A stretch of DNA of 64,000 bases from contig NC_030678.2 of the NCBI RefSeq assembly GCF_000004195.4, positions 60,109,378 to 60,173,377 of the forward strand, written 5' to 3'. Position numbers and translations under genes: made by a program. Position 1 is the stretch's first letter. The number at the start of each line of letters is the position of its first letter. The notes beneath the pieces are model-generated. The model was not told where the DNA came from. It ran no database searches and worked only from the letters and a program-made list of their open reading frames with translations. This DNA comes from Xenopus tropicalis (Eukaryota; Chordata; Amphibia; Anura; Pipidae). Positions 1 to 14,073 of the stretch are shown here, in pieces.

Positions 1-150
1 GCGTGGTCGCATCACAGTGGGTGCGGCCATGTCAAAAAAAGGTGTGGTCGCATTAAAAAAGAGTCAACTGTGTCAAATAGATGCGGGCAACAAAAAGATG
101 CTGGTGACAAAAAAATTGTGCGACAAAAAAAATTGCGTGACAAGTGTATT
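1..150. repeat. Truncated hAT-like MITE interior at window edge
   Basis: The sequence has the same vocabulary (gcggtcgcatcaaaaaa, gcgtgacaa, gtgcgacaaaaaa) as the interior of the hAT-like family A element at 62629-63017 and the one at 11896-12082. The left terminus lies outside the window and no right terminus is recognisable, so the boundary is approximate. The open frame over it is low-complexity Lys-rich and is not a gene. Confidence 0.4.
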
Positions 151-284
151 TTTCAAATCACCCGGTGTGCTGCTGTTTTCATCATTTTTGTACTTATCTA
201 CCCTGGCAGAGGGTACAGCATGCACCTGGGGCTATAAGAAGCTGTTTTCACTGTTTAGCACATCCTAACTATTTCTATTTGTAC

Positions 285-1320
285 TACTGACAACATGATA
301 CTTTAGCCAGTTTCCTATCCATGTACAAGCAACATTACTAAGTCCAACAGACCATAGTTTAGAAAGCAGTCATTTATGGGGTACTGTATCAAATGCTTCA
401 GAAAAATGCTAATAGGTCACATGCTACTGAAACTACTCTGTTGAAATTCTTACTAACTTCATTAGTGATGAGCGAATCTGTCCCTTTTCACTTAGCCGAA
501 AAATCGTGAAACTGCTGAAAAGTCATGAAACGTGGCTACTGTGTGACATTTTTGATGCACACAACTTCTTTTGAGTGACTGCAACTTTCTTGACACCACT
601 GCAACTTTTTTAATTTCAACCATAACTTATTTGCCGCAACCAAGACTTTTTTTGAAACAGCGACTTTTGGCAGTGAATCCATGCCTGGCCAAAAAATTTG
701 CTCATGACTAAACCAGTCATCATAATATACATACATTATACATACATGCATTCTTCAGAAGATAATTTAGTATGTGCTCCTTTAACAAACTTTTAAATAG
801 CTTACACCACAAATGTCAAAATTATGGGGCTATAATTGCCAGGCTAAGATTGTAATGCCTTTTTAAATATTGAAAGTACATAGGTACCATACCAGATGAA
901 AGCAAGTCTAAGAAAATCAGAAAGAGAGGTCTGGCTAAAAGTGTACATTTCATCTGGCCCTGGTGCCTTGTTTGCATTCATTTTACATAAAACCTTTATG
1001 TTTCATATCCTGTGTTAACCACTGACTTGATTGAGATGAGCCATTTCTGCCCCTATCGGGAGCTCTGAAGTCATACTGATTACATGCATCGTTTTACTAT
1101 TAATATACTTTAGAAATTTGAGGGGTTTAGTTTTAGCCTCTGCTGCAATCCATTCCTCAGTTTCTATCTTTGCCTTTCTGCTGTTTTGTTGTCCCATCAG
1201 ACTTTAAGTTTTTAAATGATTTCCTCTTCTTTTTTTATTACTGTCCTTGCATCTGGGTGGTCCTTAACATTTACAAATACATGTTTTCTTGGAGGTAATT
1301 CAAGAAGTAGTATCATTGAT
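285..1320 (-). pseudogene. Decayed CR1-like LINE, reverse transcriptase region
   Basis: Read on the minus strand, three conserved LINE ORF2 landmarks appear in the right order. Around 1015-1190 is the linker before the RT (an AEAKTKPLKFLKYINSKT-like stretch, like the KxNPKxFxxYIxSK motif of CR1 elements). Near 965-985 is NKAPGPD, the start of the RT fingers. Near 385-405 is an AFDTVPH-like motif that in CR1 carries a catalytic aspartate. Several stops and frame changes interrupt the reading, so the copy is dead. A hAT MITE (463-710) sits between the second and third landmarks. Boundaries are estimates. An L2 or Jockey-clade LINE is the alternative. Confidence 0.6.
463..710. mobile_element. 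hAT-like MITE, family A
   Basis: The element starts TAGTGATGAGCGAAT and ends in the inverted equivalent (ATTTGCTCATGACTA). It contains the family landmark CAGTGAATCCATGCCTGGCC next to the right end. The 8-bp flanks (aacttcat and aaccagtc) do not match here, unlike at other copies, so one edge may have been altered. It splits a CR1-like LINE remnant and is therefore younger than it. Confidence 0.7.
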
Positions 1321-4301
1321 CAGTTGAAAGATAAAACTTACAGTACCTAAAAATGTAGCCAATTGCTCAAATTATTTGCTATTGATATTTATTTATACAT
1401 AATGCACTTCTGTTTAAAATAGTATATGGCATATTTGCTTTAGAATGTATATTTGCTTTAAATGTGTTATAATCTGTTATTCTAAAATAGTATACCTGCT
1501 GTGCAGAGTGCAAAGCCATTCATTTTTTTCTTCACCTTGCTGAGAACTTAGCTTAGGGTCATTGCTCTGCACATACCATCAAGGATGAAACATATTTTAA
1601 AAATAAATAAAGAAATAAAAATGTGTACCCATTGTTTCTTTTTATTTGAAATCACTGCCTTTCGGAAACTGTATTAGATCAATCAAATGGTCTACGGAAG
1701 TATTACATACAAACAAAAAGTTTTCTCCATGGAAAGAAGATGTTTTTTTAATTTAATCTAATTAAAAAACTACCCTGTGCTTCATAAAAAAGGAAATGTC
1801 TAAAGTAATTGTAATCTCTTAACACAGACAGTAAGATTAATTGTATTTGATATATAGTAGGAAACCCTCCAGTGAATTCTGTTCCAGTGTTTTGCTGGTA
1901 GCAAAATGCTTTTGTAATTTATAACTAAATTATGAGAGATCTGCAACCTTTAAGCGAGAACCATTGTTCATGTTAGTTTTATTTTTGTTTCATCTTTATG
2001 CTGAAAGTTTTTCAGTTCCACTGACTTAATTTGAAATTGTCTGAAGAATGTTCATAGCTGAAGCAGCTCTTCAAACTTCTTTCAAAGCTCTTGTCTACAA
2101 CTCTCTCTGGATTTCCTGCTTGCTTTGATTTGGAATCAGGCTCTTCTTTTCAACCTGTTGAATGTTTGCACATGCATTACATGTTCAGTACAGTCTGGAA
2201 ATAGTAATATGTTATAACTAGTGATTTAACTCGGCTTTTCCTATGGGAAGTTAACGATAAGACCTAATTTTCTAGACGTTTGTCAAACAAGTCTCACTCT
2301 TAATAAGTGACTGTGATAATAATTTTCACAAGGCCATGGGAAATTAAATTCAATATTCAAAGCACTTAATAAAACAGTTAGCTGTTTTACCATACATACA
2401 CATAGCATTATTCAAAAAAATTAAGCAAACTCCATCATCCTCAGTTGCAGAAATTACTTGCACCCTGAACACCAGAAATGATGCCTGTTGCAGTTGCGCA
2501 AAGTCCATTGCCCTTTTACAACCACAATGATGCTTGAATTTTGTGAAAAAAATAAATAAAAACATTGTAGGAAAAAACATGGCAATTACACGTGAAATTG
2601 CACTTTGCACTTGTAGATGTGCATGTGCCCTATTGTAATCACCCCATAACAGTTAGGAATTAAAACATTTCTCTGACATAGGGATTTATGTAAAAGACTC
2701 TATCCACAACCTATCCCCAATGACACAACCCCAGACTGGAAAACAAAAGGATCAATGTATAACCTTTTACACTGAACCAATATTATAAAAATGAAGCACA
2801 CTGAATCATGTCCTTATTTGGGACCCTCAATGCTAATTTCTAAAGTATATTAAAGAAGGAATAATGATTCCTGCTTTGTGGCACCAGATTAAAGAAAGCT
2901 TTTTCCTGTTCAGAGTAATAATGACATTTCATGCAAAGCAAGGTCCATACAGAATGGGCTTGCTGAGATGAAGGTGGAAGAACCTGACTGGCCAGACCAG
3001 ACCCCTAACATCAACTCAAATGAACACCTGTGACATCAACTGTAATAGTGACTGTGAGGCAGTTTCAGTTCCCAACATCCACCAACACATGCCACCAACA
3101 TTATTCCAAAATCTAGTGGGCAGTAAAAAACATAAAAACAAATGAAAAATACAATCTTTATTTCAATGGGAATTCCAATTTAAATTTAACATGGCTAGCT
3201 GCTACACTTAACATAACCCACACATCAACAAGACACAGTAAAAACGTGGGTTGAATGTATAGCAGCAATCTTTATTTTGAATCTTGAGAATGTTAATTAA
3301 AAGTAATCAACACTGATGAGATTTCCTGAAGTTCATAATTCAAGTATTCCTTAAAAAAAACAAGGAAAATGTATGCAGAGAAAACACATCCACGATCATG
3401 TATAATTATCTTAATGCACGAACATAACAAATTAAATCAGCCCAGGTGAAAGCAATGGTAGGAAACATTGCTAAAATTATTCTAAATTCAGATCTAAATA
3501 CATTAATTATGGAATTCATTTAAATATATTACATTAAATAATTACTCATAAATTTTTAATATATTTCTAAAATGCTAAAATTGTATTATTATCTCCTTGT
3601 AATTATTTTTAGAAGAAATAAATATACAATGTTACATGTGAATAGGTTTATTTAAACAAAATAAAGTATTTGGAAATAAACAATTATCTATTTCTTTATG
3701 AAAATTATATTAAAGGCAATTGATGTTTTACGCATTGCGCATTATTCTGTCTCCTTTATCTTGTAGGAAATTGTTTTCCTGGCACACAAGGTATTTCTGA
3801 AGGGGATTAGCCCCTAAGTGTTTATTATGCCAAAATGAACATCTTTTAGGAAATATATGGTAATTAGGTACAGTTCTTCATAAACAGATGATGTAGAACC
3901 ATAGATCATACAACACAAGATTAAGCAGACAGAGGCATAAGTATGGTTGAAAGACTGACATAGGTCATGGCAAATAGCAGTAAGAAAGAAAAGTCAGTGG
4001 TGGAGCAATGGTCAAATCTGATTAAAGACCAGTGAACCATTGGCATTGCCAGCAGTCTACAAATAGGCAGACCTAAGGTGGTGGTTCTGTTCTTAAAGGT
4101 TAAAGCCAAAATGCAATTATTTTATTTCAATGCAACTATCAATAATTTTTTACACTTTTATTACACCAGTTATTGCCTGGAAAAATCCTGTGTCTAAGCA
4201 AAAGAGATTCAAAGCAGCCTATAAGCAATATTTTGGAATGCATTCATTCTGTGACTGTGTCAGAAGGGAATATTGCAATATTTCCATTTGATATTTGACT
4301 T
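1321..4301. other. No recognisable feature, AT-rich
   Basis: I see no coding signal, terminal repeats or tandem arrays. All frames longer than 60 codons lack recognisable domains and codon structure. A/T runs and simple AT-rich stretches (3480-3720) dominate. Confidence 0.5.
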
Positions 4302-4580
4302 TTAAAGGGATTCTGTTGTGATTGTTATAATTTTTATTTCTAATTTACACTGCTTGTATGGCAAATAGTTCACTCTACTATTTAAATAGGTGTGTAGGCA
4401 GCCATCTCAGTGCATTGTGCCTGATTCTGTGCTCTCAGGAGGAGCAAGCGCTACAGGATTGACCTGCTTTCAGATAAGCTATAGTTTCTCCTGCTCAATG
4501 TAATTTCAATAGAACCCAAGTCACATAATAGCAAAACAGGGTTTCTCCTGCTTGGGTATTTTCATGTCATTAGGAGGGGC
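4302..4580 (+). repeat. TTAA-flanked MITE fragment (AGGGATTCTGT family)
   Basis: It begins TTAAAGGGATTCTGTTGTGA at a TTAA target and shares a long interior (AGCCATCTCAGTGCATTGTGCC) with the copy at 63045-63380. The TTAA target fits the Kolobok or piggyBac superfamilies. The second terminus is not recognised, so the end is where similarity to the other copy fades. Confidence 0.55.
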
Positions 4581-4890
4581 TATGTTAGGGCAATGCAAAC
4601 ATTTTGTGAATTTGTTCTGAACTCTACAATGCTGAAATCCACTTCAGCCTTCTGGAAACCTGCTTTTTGGCAGGGTAATGTATTTGGGGCTAAAGTCCAA
4701 CCCCTCTCCCCACACACACAAACACTTCTCCTTGGATTAAATGTATTTTGGGTGCCAATACCCTCTGTCTCTCACTGAATTTAATGTATTCTGGATGCCA
4801 CTACTTCTGCCCCCCACTGCATAATGTTTTTAGGATATGGAGTTAATGTTTATAGAAGTCAATGTACCATTATTTACAAGTGCATACTAT

Positions 4891-5330
4891 GGGGCAGATT
4901 TATTAATCCACGAACACTCCAAGCATGCGTTCTAACACCCGTGCGTATTTTCGCCAATGTTTTTGTTATGTTGCGCGACTTTTTCATACTGTGCGGCAAA
5001 AATTACATGACAAAATCGTATTGAAAGTATGAAAGTTTCAGATTCATTCAAGCTTCGTTATCGTGACTTTCCTTGGGCCAGGTTGGAGCAGCAGAGTGCC
5101 ACTGATTCCTAAGGGAGGCTTCCAAAATCATGCACAGAAGGATCAAAGTTGGAAAGGTTTTCCTGCATTTTACAATCGTTCCGATACAAAAATTTTGTGA
5201 CTTTCGGATCGCCAATACGATATTATCATGACTAATATGATTTTTTCGTAAGCATATTCATGATATTTGCGATCTTAAGAAATTATCGTATCCAATCTGA
5301 ATTTATCCCATTCGGGATTCAAACTGCCCC
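4891..5330. mobile_element. PIF/Harbinger-like MITE
   Basis: The left end is GGGGCAGATTTATTAATCC and the right end is the inverted GGGGCAG. Both sides are flanked by a 3-bp duplication, tat (4888-4890 and 5331-5333). A 3-bp target duplication with GG-starting termini is typical of PIF/Harbinger. The inside holds repeated gtgactttc and gcgacttttt motifs common to frog MITEs. Beyond seven bases the terminal repeats are poorly matched. Confidence 0.5.
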
Positions 5331-8300
5331 TATGTGTTATATATCTATATATTCTTTACTGTACCAGTTCCATCAGCGTGTCTTCAGCACGGCGATCACT
5401 GCACTTCCTGGTTACAGCCGTATGTCCTGTGAAGAGGAGAGACGTCGGGGGCGCGCACACACTAGTGTGGGGCTAGTCGCCATATCACCTTTCTTCAAAA
5501 CTGTATCCATAGCATGGAGAGGAGTTTTACTTGGGATTTTTTTGCTAAATGGAATGTAAATAAGTACAATGCAGCTGGACATGGGTATTATTTAGAGGGT
5601 GTAAAATGTTTTATTGTTACTGTTCCTTTAAAGATTGACTAAAATTTATCAGTGCAAAAGTCCGATGGCTGAGGGCACCTGGGAAAGTAAGGTAATGACT
5701 ACCTTTATGTCAGATTTCAAAATGAAATGTAAAAAAAGCTGTTTACTTTTTTAAAAATGGATTTCAGTGCAGGATTCTGCTGAAGCAGCACTTTGAACTT
5801 ATGCATTTTGAAAAAAAAATATGTTTTCCTATGACAGTATTCTTTTAACTGAATTCCTCTGGTGCTCTAGTATTCAGAATTTTCTGTTAGGCTGCTCTGA
5901 AGAACAAACTAAAAAAACATGCATTCACAATTTGATTTTAGCAGTTTAATTTTTTTTGCATTTGTTGTCACAAGTCTTTGCAGATATTCCACAATGGAAA
6001 CTTTAATTTTTGCATTTTATTTTTACTTAATAATATTAACAATTATATTTATTATTAATATTAAGTTTGCAGCATTTTGTGGTGCCTGGTAGGATCAATG
6101 TTTTGCTCTAAAGTAGGTTAGAAACCTTCATAAATATTCAGAAATGATCCATATACTCTGCCTCTTCCCTTAGGAAATGATCTTTGAGAACCAGGATAAA
6201 TTAATTGATGATGGAACATTTAGTTCATCCTTAAGAAAGGATGCATCGTAATAAAAGAAATGTGGTTCTCCATATTAATCAATGTTTCACTGTGCCTGTT
6301 GCACCTAGCACTGAGAAGTACTTTATGTGTTTACAGCAATTTGGTATCAGTGATCTTATTTATTTATGTAGAAGCTTTTGGTCTGGTTCCATTTATAGGA
6401 TGTAGGCTTGTCATTTTAATAAAGTAAGAAAATATCAGGACCATTTATATACTGCTTGTATTAAATTAAAAAGGGAGGTCTGCATTAACAGTTTAGATAA
6501 ATCTGAATGGCTAAATTGTCTGCTTCTTTTTAAACTCTTACTCCATCTTCATGGAGTGTACTGAAATGACTGCTGTTTTGATAACATCATTGGTAATAGC
6601 ATCATTTAAGTCAGAGCTGCCCAACTCTAGGCCTCTGTGCTAGATAGCTCTCATAGAAAAAGGATATTTTTACATCAAGCTACCTCTTCATCTAAAACAC
6701 TCTTGTATCAGTAAGTTAACCAAGGTTCCAATAATATCTAGAACAACAAATAATTATTCACCACAAATCCACCCTAAATGAGCCTTTAGACCTGGTCACT
6801 GCTTTAAGCCCAAATAAAGAGCCTGGGCCCTCAGTTGGGAAAACACTGATCTTAGACCCTCATCTAATAGAAAAACATCCACAATAGCACAGCATATACA
6901 GGGCCAGTGCCCTCACACATATTTTGCAGATAGCTAATTGTTCTTTTTGTCCTTGAGAGAGGCTCTAGAACACTCAAGATGATTTACTTACACCCAAATC
7001 AGGTGGAAAACAAGTACCTTTGGTTTTTACTAGCAAATTATTTACAGAAAGTAATTCTGTTTGTTCTGTCTTGTTTTATAGATGGATATAAGTGAGACTG
7101 ATAATTCTTTAATATTTACCAATTCTAAGAGACCTATTACAGGTTGCAAAAGGTCTAGTAGCTATAGGGGGCTTATGCAAGATCATACCACCCAAATAAA
7201 TCTAACACTTGGATGGGGACTCTCCTTTACCCTTTACTCTCCTACATATATATAAAATTTGTTTTATTCAACAATATTTTGGAAATTGAAGTATAATTGT
7301 ACTATAAAGTGATATACTATTCTTTTTTAATGTGAGGGTAATTCTGCAATGTTCTATAACTGAGAAAGGGTGCTGGCTTGAGATATGTTTGACAGTGCAC
7401 ATGTCATTAAAGACCTGTGTGGCTGTACTACTACTTTAATATATGCTCCCGCTTATTGTTATAGCAAGTAGCTACAGTATGTCTGAGTGTTCCATGGAGA
7501 CTGTAGCAGGCTGGGTATCTAGTACAAACCTGTTGCTGTTCTGTTGTTTTGTCAGTAACTGAATTTTACATCTATTTTTATAACAAACATGGCAATTTAG
7601 TGTTTTTGAAAGGGCCCTGAAATAATAATTAACATATAGATATAGAGTAGAGTAGGTCACAGAAGGCAGATTTATAAGAAGGATATTTACTGGCAATGAA
7701 ATGGAAACACCATACAAGGAATAATGGATGTACTGTATGTAGGAAGATATAAAATAAGTAACAGAGACCTTGAGAAAGAGCTTGCTAAAGGAAATGTGGT
7801 TTGCACTCCACCAAATGGCAAAGTTCTAGGAAAATGAATACAATTATTGAATTCACTGCACATGATATGGAAAGAATGAAAATCTTTATCAAAATGAAGA
7901 ATATTCAAGGTTGTGATGTTGATTTAAACACAAGCAGAATATCGATCGAAAGAGACATCTGAGATTGGTTTTTCACTTGAGGCAAAATGAATCACATCAA
8001 TAGGCGCCGTATTTTTTCTTCTCCTTTTGGAGCAACTAAAGCCGTGGCTGTGTGATGTTACAGTATTGACATTTTTAAACCTGAAATATTATTTTATTAT
8101 ATACCTTTTCTTTACCAACATTAAAACTGTAGTCAGTACTGATGATAAACCAACTTTAGTAAAATAGTATGTTTAAAAAGTAATGACCTAACAATGCTTG
8201 TACAGGTGCTTTTTAAAGCACATAGAACATATGCAGTAGTCCTTTAGAAACCAACTGATCATTAAAAATACATGTCAGTATGTCTGGTCTTTTTTGTGGG

Positions 8301-11300
8301 TTTTGGCATTCATGTGAGCCAAAATCTGAGGTTCGGTACAGGTTAGATACCCTGCATATATCTTTTGCTCCAAGTAATCAAATATTCTATGTGGTCATTA
8401 ATTTGATTATTTCAATATATATTGATATTGAGCATAGGCCTAATAATGTAGAGTATCTAAGTACCTCTTGGAAGTATTTTTTAAATGAGTTTTGTCACCG
8501 ACATGATCACCATGCTATCTATGAACTGAGTCAAACATGGTTTTAGGGTTCAGAACACATAAGCCAACCTTCTTGTTTGTTTCATGCTGCTGATGTACTA
8601 GATTTATCTGCATGGTGGTTTACTGCATTCATCCCTATTATATCTGGTGCTAGTGCTAAGGTTAGCATTACATGGCCCGATTGTTGGCAATGAATGGCCT
8701 GAATGGTTGGCAATTACTGAACTAATCTTTTGGAGTAGCAAATGGGTGCCCGTATGAGGCTGATTTAATGTTTTGGCCTTTGGGTCAATAATTGAATCCC
8801 AATGTATGCTTATGCTGACCACTAACTCGTTGATAGGTTCCTTAACCAAAGGGATATTCTAACCTGTATGTCCAGTCTTCTAGCACATAAGATAAAACAA
8901 TACAATGCTTCAGAATGTCAGAAAAGATTCCAGCTACATTTTACCAAAAAAATAAAAAATCTAATTTTAATACATTTGTCCTGATCCCACCTACTGTCAC
9001 AAAGCTCCTCTTTTTACCACTTTTTATAGCAACTTTCAACAATATGTGGAATCTTCACAATTAGGCATTGCATCCCAAGATTCTGATGACTAGCATATGT
9101 TTTTTTATGCTTTAATGCTTTATTTTTATGATTAACTCACCCCTATCTCTGTTGCTTTTTTATACTGGTGTTGTTTATAAGCATTGCTAATCTAAGTTTT
9201 GATTGATTGCATACTGCCATTAAAACATACCATTAATAGTTATATTTTAGGCATACTGATACTGCTGATAAAGCCGATACTGTTCTTGTAAGCCATTTGC
9301 TCCTGCCTTTCCAGCAAAAACAGAATATATTCCATGAATCAGTTGTAGTTTTACATAACAGCAGCTTTATATTCAAAATCTTGTCCAACTTCAGTTCTGT
9401 TTGAGAGGGAGGAAGACTACCTGGTTAGTCAGGAGGAATAACGATTTCATAGTGACTCACTTTTTATAGTCACATAGCTTAGCAAATAGGTTACTAATAC
9501 ACCCATGCGAAAATATTTTTCACAGCTTACATTAGTTCTATATTGTACCTTATTATTAGTCTTATAACTTCATTTTACAGGTTTTACTTATGGTGCTTTT
9601 CAGATTGGAGGGTATCTGGGGTCTGAATATTAAAGTATGTTATTTATGCCTTGTTTTCTTATTTCATTAAGCTGTAAGTAGAGAACTTTGCTTTATAAAA
9701 GGAGCCTGAGGGAACTGAACAGGAGATGAGGCATAACTGAGGTATAGCCATTTAAAATGAAATAGTGTGCATGAGAGCAAGCAAAAGATTAGCTGTCTAG
9801 GTGCCTCACTGCACCTCTTTAGCAGGGAGAATGGAAATTGCTACAAATGCACCTAAAGGGCAATATACATGATTTACAAAGTTTTGCAGGGTATATTAAA
9901 CCAGCTCTAGACTATTCTGGTGCCATATAAATAAAATGTATTTTCCTAGTGAAAACAAATTGCAATATCATCTGAACAAATGGTGTCATTCTATGTTACA
10001 GTTTATAAACCACTACTTACATGTAATACAATAATTAACTTTTTACAAATTCTAAATAATAACGTTTTAGTTGGTTTTAGAATGGGCCAGCTTTAATTTC
10101 TAGAAATAGTAAAATTGGAATATTCATCACTAAATAAGTCTCAAACATAACATTGCTTTGAATGCATAGAAAATGGTATTAAATAGTGAAGGAACAAATA
10201 TCTAACAGTTGAATATACATATAGGGTACTGTTACATTTTTGAGATGAGAGTAGACGTAAATAAGAAAATAGGCTAAATAACTATATAGGCAAGAAGATA
10301 AGCTCTAGCATGTCTGGCCAAAGCCCATAAAAAGTCATTTCTGTTCGTTTGTGTACCTACCTAATATTTTCTTAAGGATAGGATCATTTTTAAAGACACA
10401 TCAATTTTGAAATTGTAATTTATTAATTTGAAATACAATTTATTTTAATCTTTTTTTAATGAAAATCATGCAGCATGTTTGTGGTCTCTACTGCCTGATG
10501 AACAATGCACCACCTAGACTTCGCAGTACATGGAAGTTTAAATAATATATATCCTTGACCTGCCCCTTCCAAAAAAAGCAGTTTCCCAAATTTTTCAGCA
10601 AAGCAAGACAGGCCAATAATTAGTAAAAACTAAAAAGCTTAAGGGCAAATTCATTTCCAGGTTTGCTGATGCTTTAAGCAAAAGTCTTGAGCAAAGATAG
10701 CAGGAGAAGGACATCTTCAAAATAACTGGACTCTGGACAGTGTTGTAACTTACCTAAATAACTGCTAGTAAACCAAAATGTTAACTAAATACCTCCTCCT
10801 CCTATGCATTGTAGATAAAATAACATGATCCTCCTCGTTCCCCAATACCTGTAGCAAGGAAGCTGGTAGAAAAAAGTCCTAAAAGGGTTCCCCAAAAAGC
10901 CCCATCGTTGCACATCTGCCACTTTACCCAGCCCTTGAGCTATGGGGCAGGGTGGTAAATATAAATACCATATAGGGCTAGATTACAGTTAATGAGAAAA
11001 CATTATTTTATGGTTTATCACAAAGAAAACTAATGGGCAAGATTATTTTCAGATACATATTTCAGTTTACATTGAGCACCTACATTGAGTATCCACCTGT
11101 TTTGCAACCCCAGGTCCTGTTTATTAAATAATTTATATTCTAAAGCGAGCACCTGTATTAACAGCACCAGCAATTCAGCAGAACCTTGTGGAGTTGCTCT
11201 AACCATCTATGCAACAGATGGGTAGAGATTTAAACATGCATTAGTCATGTGACAAAACTTACCAGAACATGTATGAAAAAGAAGAATAGATGTTAAGACC

Positions 11301-11895
11301 GCAAGTCAAGTCTCTGATATTAAACTTTATAAGAATGATGAGTTTTATGCAAGTTTTATTTCCAGTGTTTATAAATGTTTGCATCAGAGTAACATTTAAA
11401 ATGATGTTGAATGTCTGGCTCTCCTAATTGCCTTCTTACACAAAATAAGTATTTTGAGCTTACAGAAATCTGGAGCTCTAGTCTCATTTATCTTTTAATA
11501 TTTGTGGCATTTTTTGACACAAATTATCATAACATATTATACTGTATTTAAGTTAAACTTTCATACAAGAAAATTGCTTAAGGAGCTTGAGTTATATTAG
11601 ACATTGGTGTGCTCATTTTCAAATGCAAATAGAATGTTTTATACCCACAATGCATCATTTTCCACATAATTCCAGCATGGTAGCAGCTCTCCCCTTAAAA
11701 TTCACTTTATTGTTGTTAAGTCGTGCGTAAGTTGAATAACATGGTTTTTACAAGAGGGCCATGTCACCGCTTACAGCATTTCAATATGCGTAGTGTCAAT
11801 AACTGCATTAGCATTTGATTCACATGATCTAAGTTACAATAGTTGCATCGATGGACTCCAGCCATTAAGGGAACCTTAGAATTACTGCCAGACAG
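5331..11895. other. Long stretch without recognisable features
   Basis: About 6.5 kb of AT-rich DNA. The longest frames (73-99 codons) have no domain, signal or splice context that would support a gene. I recognise no terminal-repeat element or tandem array. Unknown diverged repeats are likely but cannot be shown by eye. Confidence 0.45.
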
Positions 11896-12082
11896 TAGTG
11901 ATCAACAAATTTTCCCTCCAGGCATGGATTCGCAGAGAGTTTCCACATTGCCCCTTTGGCGGATTGTTTAGCAAATCTTCCATGAAAATGTGTCGCCGAA
12001 AAATTGACTGCGCATCAAAAAAGCTGCGGTCGGATCAAAAAAGCCAGGGTTGCCCCAACAAGAGCAGGTTGGGCAGGCACTA
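11896..12082. mobile_element. hAT-like MITE, family A, degenerate copy
   Basis: The left terminus TAGTGATCAACAAATTTT is followed by CCAGGCATGGATTCGCAGAG, the sub-terminal landmark of family A. The interior has the same gtcggatcaaaaaa vocabulary as other copies. The right side ends in a short CACTA. The flanking 8-mers (ccagacag, gttgctaa) do not match, so the copy is probably truncated or rearranged. Confidence 0.55.
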
Positions 12083-12575
12083 GTTGCTAAGGAGTATGTA
12101 GAAATGCAAGTACTTTTGTGAATAGCATAAATGTGCCCTCTAATTTAGTCCTTTGTGTCTGCCTTTGTAAATGAGTGCTTATAACTATAAATGTAGTTTT
12201 GATAAATTTCATTCTGGTCTTGTTAGAAAGTATTAAAGAGTGTTTGTGATATTCTGCAAACATGAACAAATCAGTCCAAGTTTGATCTTTGCTTCTGTTA
12301 ATTTACAACACTCAATTTGGCACATTTGGGGTTGGCTCAGCATGTACATTTATGTAAAAACTCCTGAAAGAATCATAAAAGAAATGTGGATTTTGTGTCA
12401 AACAAGTAAAAAAGAAAATAATTAAATGATTCCTTATTTTTATTTTTCCTTATTCCTTATTTTTCCTATTTTTATACTTTAGTGTATAAACCAAACCATG
12501 AGGGTTAAGCAACAATGTGAACACAATTTTCCCATCTAATAAGATACAGAAGCCAATTAAATGTGTGCTTTCATT
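12083..12575. other. No recognisable feature
   Basis: AT-rich spacer between two MITEs, with a small tandem of ttccttatttttattt-like words near 12430-12470. The short frames have no recognisable similarity. Confidence 0.45.
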
Positions 12576-13215
12576 TTAAAGGCCATGTAAACCCCACACA
12601 CAAAAATTTAATCAGTGAACGGCCTCTTTGAAATCTTTAAATACCTTGCACTCTGGTTCAAAGGCAGTAGCTACATCATCCCCTTAATCACTTAGATTTC
12701 CTTCTCCTGTAAACCATTTGGCTCCCTCCCTCAGGAATTTACTTTGGCTGTGGCTCCTGGGCATGCTCAATTCTTCCCAGCTCAGATTACTAAACACACC
12801 CTCCAGTCTAGCAGCCAATGAAGATGTGGCATTGCTGGATCCCATAGAAACGCGTTTCTTAGCTGTCTGCTCCTATTTTTTCTCCTAATCTCCTCTCCTG
12901 AGCTGAGCTTAACTTTTACAGTGCTAAATCCAAGCAGAACTTTTTATTAAAGTAAGTTCTGCCTGTGTGAGCCTGCATTCATGATAAAATGTACGCTACA
13001 TAGGGGTCTTTGTGTGTGTATGCTGTTTGCAGATTTAAATGTAACTGATGATGTGTCAGAGGGTAAATGGCCACCAGGTGAAAGCTGCTACTTGTAAGAG
13101 AAGAATGTGATGGTGCTGGCAAACAAAGGGGATATATGCGGTACACATGATGCCATTTGGGTGGGAGTGATATGCCTAACATTGTAGTAAAATGTAGGCT
13201 TTACATGTCCTTTAA
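12576..13215. mobile_element. TTAA-flanked MITE (Kolobok-like)
   Basis: The termini are inverted repeats at TTAA targets: left TTAAAGGCCATGTAAACCCC, right GGCTTTACATGTCCTTTAA (reverse complement TTAAAGGACATGTAAAGCC). TTAA targets plus AGG-starting termini fit Kolobok, a superfamily known from frogs; piggyBac also uses TTAA. The roughly 640-bp interior carries no transposase frame, so it is non-autonomous. Confidence 0.65.
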
Positions 13216-14073
13216 CATAACTGGCATATAGCATTAGCTGGAATCCAGGCTAAAATCTTTCACAAAACCAACAGGAAGGAGTAGGAGTAATGTGTCTTTC
13301 TATACAGTTCATTGTAGATGAACTGTGAATCTATTTAAATACTATTCCAGTGACAACATTTAGAAATTGAAGTCCAATTATCTAGTTCAATGAGACCATT
13401 AAAAGACCCAAGGCACAAATTACATTTAGATTGCTGTTGCCCACTCAGGCAGAACTACCATGATCAAAACAACAGTTCACTCCTCTTCCCTGTCCAAGCA
13501 AAACCCAACACTAACGGAAAAATAGTGTTTGGTATGACTTTGGTATCCTGAAAATAGACATTAAAATAAAAGGCATTAGCAGCTTAGACATAAAATTACC
13601 CTAGAAGTAGAACATTTGGATAGTGTGTTATTAAAAGTATTTGGGATATAGAATTATGGTCTAACTGATTCTCTATACCATTTTGGATTTTTTTTTTTTT
13701 CAAAGTTAGAAAATAGTATATTAACAGATTCTTCTGGGATCTTCTGTAAGGATCTTATGGTAAATAAGGCATCATATTTATACACAGTGAGCCTATCTTG
13801 ACTTAAGCAACCCTTCTGCACTGTAAATAATATCAACTTGGCAAACCTTTCTTAAGTTAAGGATATAAATAGCCTTCATATTTCATATGCCCATTTTGTC
13901 CAGGACCCCCTTGCAAGATTTACACATACTGGATGGACTCAATTGTAAATAAATAGTATTGTGTCATCTGATAACCTATCCATTGCTTTCAAGATCTCCT
14001 ATAAATATATACCATGTGCTAAAAAGCCTTTGCAACTTTGTAAAAATTACTGTACCTTTTTCTAAAAACACAA
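13216..14073. other. No recognisable feature
   Basis: AT-rich DNA with a short T run at 13688-13700. I see no terminal repeats or supported frames. Confidence 0.45.
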
